From UBA11865 sp963749825 (GTDB lineage: Bacteria > Chloroflexota > Anaerolineae > Promineifilales > Promineifilaceae), in NCBI GenBank assembly GCA_963749825.1, contig CAVVOI010000020.1, positions 62,001-126,000 of the forward strand: DNA of 64,000 nt. The letters are read 5' to 3'. Under the pieces are notes generated by a model. The model was not told the DNA's origin and did not search any database. It saw nothing but the letters and a program-made list of their open reading frames with translations. Below are positions 57,894-64,000 of this stretch, in pieces. A program made the position numbers and the translations under genes. Each line of letters opens with the position of its first letter. The stretch's first letter is position 1.

Positions 57894-60631
57894 CTATTCT
57901 TGGCTTGAAATAATCGCGTCACTTGCTCGCTCCGGCCGGGTATGGGCGCGGGCCGGGGCCTGAAACGGCCGGTTATGGGCTGCCAGACCCGGTTTAAGTC
58001 CTGCCTGGTGATCACCAACCTGCGAATGGCTATATCGAGCGGCAATAAGAGTATCGCCAGGCCAACGAGCCAGGGCCAGATCGGACGCACGGAAGCCACG
58101 CCACCCCGGTTGTCTTCAAAGACGGCAGCCGGAGCTGTCTCATCTTCTATCGAAAGCGACCGGCCGCCGGTTAACTGGGCTATTTGATCGAGTCCCTGGG
58201 GATCACTTTCCAATCTTGCATATTCTGGCGAGTACCCCAGAACCCAGCCACTCGTCTGGCCAGAAATGATTTCGCCGGGCAACGTTTTGCCTTCGACTCG
58301 AATCAAATAGGCACCCTCTTCCGCTGGCTTAAAAGAACCGGCGTACTGGCCAGGGCTGACCTGCTGTAGTTGAGTTAGTTGGGGAGCGCCATCAGGGTAA
58401 ATGATCGTTGCTTCCACACGCAATTCATTCAGGTGTTGGTTGTTTTCATCGCGAGCAACGACGACGATCTGCGCCTCTTCCTCTTGCAAATTCACCGCCG
58501 TTTCTAGCACAGTGCCCCTTTCTTCCTGGATAGACCAACGGACCACATTTGACCAGAATGGGGCAAACCCAGGCCAATTCACCCATTCGGCCGCCCATCG
58601 GCCGCTCACATCAGATGTCCAGGCAGCTGTTCGACCGAGACCGTGTTCCCAAACAGCCAAGAGGGGATCGTTCAGGTGAGTTTCCAGAAGAAGTTGAGCC
58701 GTCGCTTTGGGGCTTGTGCCAACATAGCCGTCGAGCGGTGGTAGGCGAACTATTCCAGCCCTTTCCATCGCCTTGATGAGCGCGTGCTGGCCGGAAAAGA
58801 GCGAGCTACCAAGTTCAGGAAAAAAACGATCTTCAATGAGGTAGGAACGTTGAACAGCCGTTGTTTCTTGGGTGAATATTTGGGGTAGGTTGGCCGCGCG
58901 GTCGGTCAGATGAAAGCGTCCACCCCCGATTTCGGCCATTTCCTGCAACCAGGCCACATCCTGTCCGGCGCCAATACTAACCGTCGATACAGTCACACCA
59001 TCCTGGGCCAGCTTTTCAATAAGCGCCGGCACACCTTCTTTCTGCTCAGAGTCGGCGCCATCGGCTAACAAGATGATGTGTTTGACCTGGTTAGTGCTAA
59101 CTTTCAAAGCCTCAGCTGCCGCTTCGAGACCTGTGCGGACAAAGATCCCGCCCCCACCAGCCCCAATTTGCCGGAGACGGCCGATAATATTCTCGCGTTC
59201 AGCCACCGGCATAGGCCCAATGACGGTATCAGCTTTGGTATCAACAGGGATGATGGTTATCTCGTCAAAATCGTTCAATAGTTCCACGACACGAGCGGCG
59301 CCTTCGGCCGCTAGCTGGATCTTGGCTGCACCACCTTCAGTCACGGCCATACTTCCAGAACGGTCGATAACAATGGCGATGCTCACCGATGGGAATCGCT
59401 CTTGGTCTTTGATTTTCATATCGACTGGAAGGATTTCTTCTAACGGCGTCTGGAAATAGCCGCCCATGCCATAACTTTCCGGCCCGCCTATAACGACCAA
59501 TCCACCTCCCAGATCTTGAACGTAACTTCGTAGAGCGTCCATCTTTCGACTGGAGAGGTTTTTTGCGTTCACGTTGGTCAGTAAGACGCTGTCATAGTTG
59601 CTTAATTCTGCCAGGCTAGCAGGCGATAATGCCGGACTGGTACGCTCAACAATCAAGCCTGTTGCCTTCAGGGCTTCTTGAAGTTGGGCCGCCTCATCAG
59701 GTAAAAAATTGCCGGCTTCATCAGTTTGACCTGCGTCGGTGATAAGAAGGATCTTGGGAGGGCCGGCAATCTCCGTAAATGAGGCCAATCGATTGTTTTG
59801 GTAGTATGTATCGTTTTGGGTTTCTATTTGAACTTCATAGCGGGCGAACTCCGGTGTGTTAGACTGTAAGGGTACCGTAAAAAAATTGTCGCCCCGCCTC
59901 AAGCGGATTTTAGCCTCATGGAGAACCCTGCCCCGGTTAAGGACCCGCAGTGTGGCCGGAACATTGTCGTTACTTACGGCCGTAATCTCAATATTGAAAA
60001 TCTCTCCTTGCCCTACTTTGGTCGGCGCATCCACTTTTGATAACAGTACCTCAGGCCCCGAACTGTCTTGCGCTAAATAGAGTACGTCAATTTCCACGCC
60101 GGAAGCCGCCGCCAGTTTCGCTGTTTGCAAGGGATCGCCCTGGTTGGATAGGCCGTCGCTTATGAGGACCAATCGCCTCGTACTACCGGCCGGGAATAAG
60201 GCCATACCAAGGCGAATAGCTTTGCCATAATCCGTGTTCAGGCTTTGGGGTATTGATGTGATAGGCCCCATGTCGAAGTTGGCGTTCATGGGTTGGTCAA
60301 CCAAGGCGTTACTCCCAAAAACGACCACCGCCGACTGATCCGTCAGGCCCTTTGTTTCCAATGCGCGACGGATGAAATCCTCTCCCTGAACTGATTGGTC
60401 TTGGCCATTAGAGTCGGAGCGATCGAGCAGAAAGACCACTGCCACTTCATCGGATGCTCTCACAATCTCTGTGCCTGCGAGGCTCAAGATTAAAAGCAGC
60501 AAGATGAATAAACGCAGGCCAAGGCTAGCCCCATCACGCCATTTAACTTTCCCCTTTTGCGGCCGGCCCAACCATATGAAATAGGGCAGTAGTAGTAATA
60601 AAATGAAGGCAATTGGCGTCGCGAATCTCAT
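57767..60631 (-). CDS. Membrane protein with two VWA domains and a glutamine-amidotransferase-like domain
   Basis: 954 residues. Two N-terminal membrane spans (about 5-20 and 38-55), then a VWA domain with D70 in F-L-L-D-R-S-D-S-N-G and a D-G-L-S-N-Q-G site. A beta-sandwich follows, then a class I amidotransferase-like Rossmann domain (I-L-L-I-T-D-A-G; G-G-G-L-V-V-I-G-G-P-E-S-Y-G-M-G-G) lacking the catalytic Cys-His pair. Next is a second VWA with a full MIDAS (I-V-I-D-R-S-G-S-M, L-A-D-G-A-D-S-E), further sandwiches, a membrane span at about 865-885 and a basic tail. Architecture is that of BatA-like/YeeO-type large VWA proteins; MIDAS domains bind Mg and protein partners. The 3' end probably contains a frameshift. 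Confidence 0.8.
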   Translation of the reverse strand: MRFATPIAFILLLLLPYFIWLGRPQKGKVKWRDGASLGLRLFILLLLILSLAGTEIVRASDEVAVVFLLDRSDSNGQDQSVQGEDFIRRALETKGLTDQSAVVVFGSNALVDQPMNANFDMGPITSIPQSLNTDYGKAIRLGMALFPAGSTRRLVLISDGLSNQGDPLQTAKLAAASGVEIDVLYLAQDSSGPEVLLSKVDAPTKVGQGEIFNIEITAVSNDNVPATLRVLNRGRVLHEAKIRLRRGDNFFTVPLQSNTPEFARYEVQIETQNDTYYQNNRLASFTEIAGPPKILLITDAGQTDEAGNFLPDEAAQLQEALKATGLIVERTSPALSPASLAELSNYDSVLLTNVNAKNLSSRKMDALRSYVQDLGGGLVVIGGPESYGMGGYFQTPLEEILPVDMKIKDQERFPSVSIAIVIDRSGSMAVTEGGAAKIQLAAEGAARVVELLNDFDEITIIPVDTKADTVIGPMPVAERENIIGRLRQIGAGGGGIFVRTGLEAAAEALKVSTNQVKHIILLADGADSEQKEGVPALIEKLAQDGVTVSTVSIGAGQDVAWLQEMAEIGGGRFHLTDRAANLPQIFTQETTAVQRSYLIEDRFFPELGSSLFSGQHALIKAMERAGIVRLPPLDGYVGTSPKATAQLLLETHLNDPLLAVWEHGLGRTAAWTSDVSGRWAAEWVNWPGFAPFWSNVVRWSIQEERGTVLETAVNLQEEEAQIVVVARDENNQHLNELRVEATIIYPDGAPQLTQLQQVSPGQYAGSFKPAEEGAYLIRVEGKTLPGEIISGQTSGWVLGYSPEYARLESDPQGLDQIAQLTGGRSLSIEDETAPAAVFEDNRGGVASVRPIWPWLVGLAILLLPLDIAIRRLVITRQDLNRVWQPITGRFRPRPAPIPGRSEQVTRLFQAKNRVSSPIALRLEKGKQQNRRPFREWLGRARKPAPQMDSDPIQT

Positions 60632-60724
60632 TCGTCAACAAAATTCCACGGGCCGGAGAAGAAACAGGATATCACAAGTACAAATTTGGGATATGCTTGG
60701 GATAAAGTGCCAGCCGCAGCGATT

Positions 60725-60764
60725 GGCATATCTACCAATATGCTGGGCATATCTACCAATATGC
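60725..60764. promoter_or_regulatory. Two tandem copies of a palindromic 19-mer
   Basis: GGCATATCTACCAATATGC occurs at 60725-60743 and 60746-60764, a 21-base period. Each copy is an inverted repeat, GCATAT-CTACCA-ATATGC. They lie about 95-135 bases upstream of the VWA gene start and just after the AlbA_2 gene, so they may be operators (two helical turns apart) or paired hairpins. Confidence 0.65.
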
Positions 60765-60817
60765 CGGGAAGAATATCAACCAGGTTGAAACGTTTTTTGA
60801 CAATAGCTTTTCGCCAG

Positions 60818-62179
60818 TCACTTCAAAATGTAATACGTTCCTTTCTTGGAACCAATCTTTAACAGTGACCCCCGTTCAACCAGATCGACCAGGTCTAAGC
60901 GTATCGTTTCGCTGGAAACATCAGGGCAAAGTTGTTGGTACTCGCGATTTGTGATGCTGCCATTGTCTTGCACGTAAGATAATGCGCGAGTTTGTCGCTC
61001 GTTCATACTGCGGGTCCACTTGGGCACCGCCTTGCGCTGGCGTTGGTTCGATAGGATCACGGAGAATGAATGGGGCGTATCCTTAAAATTGGGCGGGGTA
61101 TGACCGGCCTGGACCATTTCTTCGATCATCCTGTCGATTCCCAAGCCGAGTTCTTCGATGTAACCCCATTGGAAAAGCCCGTTCACCAGCCTGGGATTTC
61201 TGGAAAAGTGTTCCTCGACGATGTTGTCAACAGTGATATAGCCGGGTAACCCCCCGGGGCTAATGACTTCCATCCGGTCGCTATACATACGGACTTCAAT
61301 GCGCCGACCCCTGATACGGTAATCCCGGTGAGCGACGGCGTTCACGAGAGCTTCGCGGACGGCAAAAGGTGGATACTCGGTCAGTTCTTCGCGTTGCAGG
61401 CCGTTGACAACGGCTCCCACCCGCATTTCCTCCCAGACCACGTTCCAAACTCGTTCCACGACCCGGGCTAGAGGACCCTCGATCTCATCGCGGCGACCGT
61501 AACCGGCCCCACCTTCGTCTCCCCGAGGCTCGGTGCTGGGAAACTTGACGAAGACGATGCCGCTTTGGGGTAAAAAAGCCTGGGGATTCTTAGCGAACAA
61601 CAGGATGCCGGCTACTGTTGGTTGGCCAATGGCGTCTACCGCGCCGATTTCAAAAAGTAATTCGGACAGGGGACCCACTCGTGATACACCCCGGGTCTCT
61701 CGTTTAACCAGATATTCCTCTAATATCTCTTCATCAAAATCAGAACGGTCGGCTCCAGGGACTGAATCAGTCTCGTAATCAACCGCGCTCTTGCTTGCTG
61801 CTAATTGGCTGATTTCGCCACCGCTTAAGATACGATTCTGGCTTCCGCTGCGGATGAGAATTCGCCCATCGGCTAGGCTATGCAGTTCCGAGCCGCGGCT
61901 GACCTGGATGCCGACTACCGAACCTTGGGCTGTGTCCATTGATAGGAGGCGGCTGGCAATAGGCGGGGTGCAGAGCGCGGCCGCCGCCTTTATAGCTCCT
62001 TCGGCCTCTTCATCCCAAATAGTCTCGCTGAGCTGTCCTGTTTCGTCATAGCCCAAGATAATGGTTCCACCGTCGCCATTGGCAAAGGCCACCATACATT
62101 CGGCTAATTCCTCGGGTTCGGCCGTGGGCAAAAAGGCCAAACGCGGTCCGGGTTTTTGATTCCTTAGAAGAGATGTCAT
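60818..62179 (-). CDS. AlbA_2/HATPase_c_4-type putative transcriptional regulator
   Basis: 453 residues. N-terminal AlbA_2 (Schlafen-like) domain, about 15-130: E-L-A-E-C-M-V-A-F-A-N-G-D-G-G-T-I-I-L-G and R-I-L-I-R-S-G-S-Q-N. Middle HATPase_c_4-like region: F-A-V-R-E-A-L-V-N-A-V-A-H-R-D-Y, R-M-Y-S-D-R-M-E-V-I-S-P-G-G-L-P-G and R-N-P-R-L-V-N-G. C-terminal winged helix (N-E-R-Q-T-R-A-L-S-Y-V-Q-D-N-G-S-I-T-N-R-E-Y). Proteins of this family are ATP-binding DNA-associated regulators, sometimes linked to defence or stress; function here is unproven. The start overlaps the ppgK stop by four bases (ATGA). Confidence 0.82.
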   Translation of the reverse strand: MTSLLRNQKPGPRLAFLPTAEPEELAECMVAFANGDGGTIILGYDETGQLSETIWDEEAEGAIKAAAALCTPPIASRLLSMDTAQGSVVGIQVSRGSELHSLADGRILIRSGSQNRILSGGEISQLAASKSAVDYETDSVPGADRSDFDEEILEEYLVKRETRGVSRVGPLSELLFEIGAVDAIGQPTVAGILLFAKNPQAFLPQSGIVFVKFPSTEPRGDEGGAGYGRRDEIEGPLARVVERVWNVVWEEMRVGAVVNGLQREELTEYPPFAVREALVNAVAHRDYRIRGRRIEVRMYSDRMEVISPGGLPGYITVDNIVEEHFSRNPRLVNGLFQWGYIEELGLGIDRMIEEMVQAGHTPPNFKDTPHSFSVILSNQRQRKAVPKWTRSMNERQTRALSYVQDNGSITNREYQQLCPDVSSETIRLDLVDLVERGSLLKIGSKKGTYYILK

Positions 62180-62928
62180 TGGACTAAGTGATTTTCGGCG
62201 GCGGCCATGGCGGCACCGACGATGCCGGCTTCATTCCGCAACTTGGCAGGCACGACGGGCGCGCGAACGGTTAGGCGCGGTATGAACCTGTCGTATTTTT
62301 TACTTACGCCACCTCCAAGAATAAAAATATTAGGTGAAAACAACCCTTCGAGATAACGCAAATATTCGTCGAGCCGGTTGGCGAATGATTTCCAGTTAAG
62401 ATCGAATTCGCTGCGGATACGGTCGGAGGTATACTCTTCAGCATCCGTTATTTGTCCTTTTAGATAGATGTGACCTAGTTCCAGGTTGGGAACGAGTTTG
62501 CCGTCGACAAACAAGGCGCTGCCGATACCGGTGCCCAGGGTCAATACCATGGCTACCCCTTTTTGATCCCGACCGGCGCCAAACCTCATCTCGGCCAATC
62601 CGGCGGCATCGGCGTCATTCAGCAAAGTAACTTTGTTTCCCGTGGCTTTGGCGATTTTCTTTTGACCGGCGTAACCGATCCACTCATCCGCTACGTTAGC
62701 GGCCGACAAGACGAAACCATCTTGGATGATGGCCGGAAAACCGACTCCAAGAGGGCCGCTATATTTAAATTTCTTGACTAACTTTTGTATAGTCATGATA
62801 ACGGCTTCTGGTTGAGCGGGCTGAGGCGTACTGTAGCGAAGGCGTTCCGTAACTAACTGGCCATTCTCGATGTCCACCAACGCACCCTTGATTCCAGAAC
62901 CGCCAACGTCAACGCCTAGCATTTCCAT
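62176..62928 (-). CDS. ppgK: Polyphosphate glucokinase (ROK family)
   Basis: 250 residues, typical for PpgK. Phosphate-1 motif L-G-V-D-V-G-G-S-G-I-K-G-A at 4-16, D-A-D-A-A-G-L-A-E near 104-112, L-T-L-G-T-G-I-G-S-A-L-F with P-N-L-E-L-G-H-I-Y in the PpgK-specific polyphosphate-binding region, and C-terminal G-G-G-V-S-K-K. Phosphorylates glucose using polyphosphate (and ATP). Common in actinobacteria and Chloroflexota. Cotranscribed with the AlbA_2 gene downstream. Confidence 0.92.
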   Translation of the reverse strand: MEMLGVDVGGSGIKGALVDIENGQLVTERLRYSTPQPAQPEAVIMTIQKLVKKFKYSGPLGVGFPAIIQDGFVLSAANVADEWIGYAGQKKIAKATGNKVTLLNDADAAGLAEMRFGAGRDQKGVAMVLTLGTGIGSALFVDGKLVPNLELGHIYLKGQITDAEEYTSDRIRSEFDLNWKSFANRLDEYLRYLEGLFSPNIFILGGGVSKKYDRFIPRLTVRAPVVPAKLRNEAGIVGAAMAAAENHLVQ

Positions 62929-62950
62929 TTATTTCCCTCCACTTTTCCGT

Positions 62951-63850
62951 CTAAGAGCCCAACAGTTCATTATGTGGTTGATTTAACGATTGGCGTGTCG
63001 CCTCAACGCGTTTCGCCAACTCACGTAATTCGCTACCGACCTCAGCGGCCGCTTTTTGCCCGGCAGCGATACCTTCTTCGAGACGATGAAAATCAAAGAG
63101 GCCGATGCTGCCCACATCTGGTCGCAAGAAGAGTTCCGGTTCTACTTCTTGCAAATTCTCTTTTACATTTTGCGCCGTCATGATATCGGCCAATGTGGAC
63201 GTTACCTGATACATGGGATCGCGCTGGGCGCGAGTCAAAAAACGGGTCAGGATATTATTGCGGGGCGGGTAAGGCACTGCGGTCCCGAATGGGGCACTGT
63301 TAGACAGATCAATCGCCAATACATATTGCGCTCCTCGGGCCATGGCCACGTCGAAGGGCGTGTTGTTGAGCACACCGCCATCGATTAGAGTCAGTCCATC
63401 TCGTTCAACCGGCGGGAAAATGACAGGAAAAGCTGTCGTGGCTAAAACGGCCGAAACGACATCGCCATCCTCGATTACGGTCTCGACCCGGTTAACCAAA
63501 TCAGTGGTGACGACGGCCAAAGGGATCTCTAGATCTTTGAAAGTACGCTGGCCAAAGGTTTTGCGTAATTGGTTTTCCAGCTTTCGGGTATCCATGAGGG
63601 CCGGTTTTTGCCAGGGCATAGCGTACATTTTCCCAAAGCGCATGTGGCGGAAAAATTCGGTGATTTCCAAAGAATCCAGGCCGCTGGCAATAAGCGCGCC
63701 GACCAAACCACCAATACTCGTTCCTGTGACGATGTCCGGCTTCAGCCCTATCTTCTCTAGCTCAATTAAAATTCCGATGTGAACGGAACCGCGCGCTCCG
63801 CCTCCGCCCAGGGCCAGTCCAAAAGCTTTTCGTTCAGGTTCGTCATTCAT
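62951..63850 (-). CDS. Patatin-like phospholipase (RssA-like)
   Basis: 299 residues from ATG 63850; GTG 63859 is the alternative. Oxyanion loop G-G-G-G-A-R-G at about 15-21, catalytic Ser45 in G-T-S-I-G-G, catalytic Asp157 in L-I-D-G-G. R-T-F-K-D-L-E-I-P-L-A-V-V-T-T-D and A-F-P-V-I-F-P-P are the usual RssA/YlbK group blocks. No signal peptide, so cytosolic. Likely hydrolyses acyl esters of phospholipids. Twenty-two bases upstream of ppgK, so the three genes may be one operon. The 63851-64000 region beyond shows nothing recognisable. Confidence 0.88.
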   Translation of the reverse strand: MNDEPERKAFGLALGGGGARGSVHIGILIELEKIGLKPDIVTGTSIGGLVGALIASGLDSLEITEFFRHMRFGKMYAMPWQKPALMDTRKLENQLRKTFGQRTFKDLEIPLAVVTTDLVNRVETVIEDGDVVSAVLATTAFPVIFPPVERDGLTLIDGGVLNNTPFDVAMARGAQYVLAIDLSNSAPFGTAVPYPPRNNILTRFLTRAQRDPMYQVTSTLADIMTAQNVKENLQEVEPELFLRPDVGSIGLFDFHRLEEGIAAGQKAAAEVGSELRELAKRVEATRQSLNQPHNELLGS

Positions 63851-64000
63851 CGAATTCACCGTTTTTATTTCGATGCCGGATCAGTTTCGGAATAAGTTGA
63901 TCGATAGGCTGGAACCAAATATTAGCACAACCATCACCAATCGAGCCTATTTTATTAAGGTCAATTGCGCGAATATTTATAGAATGACGAGTAAACCCTC

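Overview
This 64 kb window reads as a contiguous piece of a chromosome from an Anaerolineae-like Chloroflexota bacterium. That placement is an inference. It rests on the many exported proteins with long Thr/Pro-rich linkers, a mevalonate kinase, a polyphosphate glucokinase, a T-box ahead of thrS, LytR-CpsA-Psr and PPC-domain surface proteins, and the frequent CGGCCG/GGCCGG words. No rRNA, CRISPR array or prophage was seen. There are two tRNA genes: Leu(TAG) at 4.9 kb and Pro(GGG) at 11.4 kb on the minus strand.

Layout. 0-4.7 kb: a MocR-type regulator cut by the left edge, a broken insertion sequence with long terminal inverted repeats, a TetR regulator with a tiny membrane protein, and an 8-oxoguanine deaminase-like amidohydrolase. 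4.8-7.4 kb: tRNA-Leu, trigger factor and ClpP. 7.4-15.4 kb: exported or membrane proteins (Calx-beta/PPC protein, a sortase-like protein without catalytic Cys, a CPBP protease, an esterase lipoprotein) and a YprB-type exonuclease. 15.4-21.3 kb: a ParA-like ATPase overlapping a coiled-coil partner, a small membrane protein with an XRE regulator and palindromic operator-like sites, a micro-transcription unit encoding a 23-residue peptide, a RIO kinase, an MFS transporter and an alpha/beta hydrolase.

21.4-33.2 kb: tatC-tatB, then a long minus-strand block: asp23, fakA (DAK2), degV (FakB-like), recG, coaD, a coiled-coil protein, rpmF, fabD, fabG, a second asp23 and nusB. rpmB is divergent and carries a terminator-like leader. 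The order rpmB-asp23-fakA-recG-fabD-fabG matches the arrangement in Bacillus, so this is a core block linking translation, fatty-acid activation and fatty-acid synthesis. 33.2-36.3 kb: mevalonate kinase, a UbiA-family prenyl-phosphate phosphoribosyltransferase-like protein, a two-domain VOC protein and a RemA-like protein.

36.7-51.5 kb, mostly plus strand: an APC-type transporter fused to two UspA domains, Tex, a small zincin, a rhodanese lipoprotein, a Nudix hydrolase, an MFS exporter overlapping a very large membrane protein, a parvulin-type foldase lipoprotein and RsmI. 51.5-64 kb: a four-PPC lipoprotein, an LCP protein, a T-box-controlled threonyl-tRNA synthetase without a TGS domain, a VWA-domain membrane protein with a probable C-terminal frameshift, an AlbA_2-type regulator overlapping polyphosphate glucokinase, and a patatin-like phospholipase.

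Most of the window is core housekeeping. The points most worth follow-up are the peptide/SD/terminator switch near 18.0 kb, the ParA-coiled-coil pair, the inactive-looking sortase fold, the palindromic sites near 17.2 and 60.7 kb, the rpmB leader, and the T-box with TGS-less ThrS. I found no clear evidence of a wholly novel multi-gene system.
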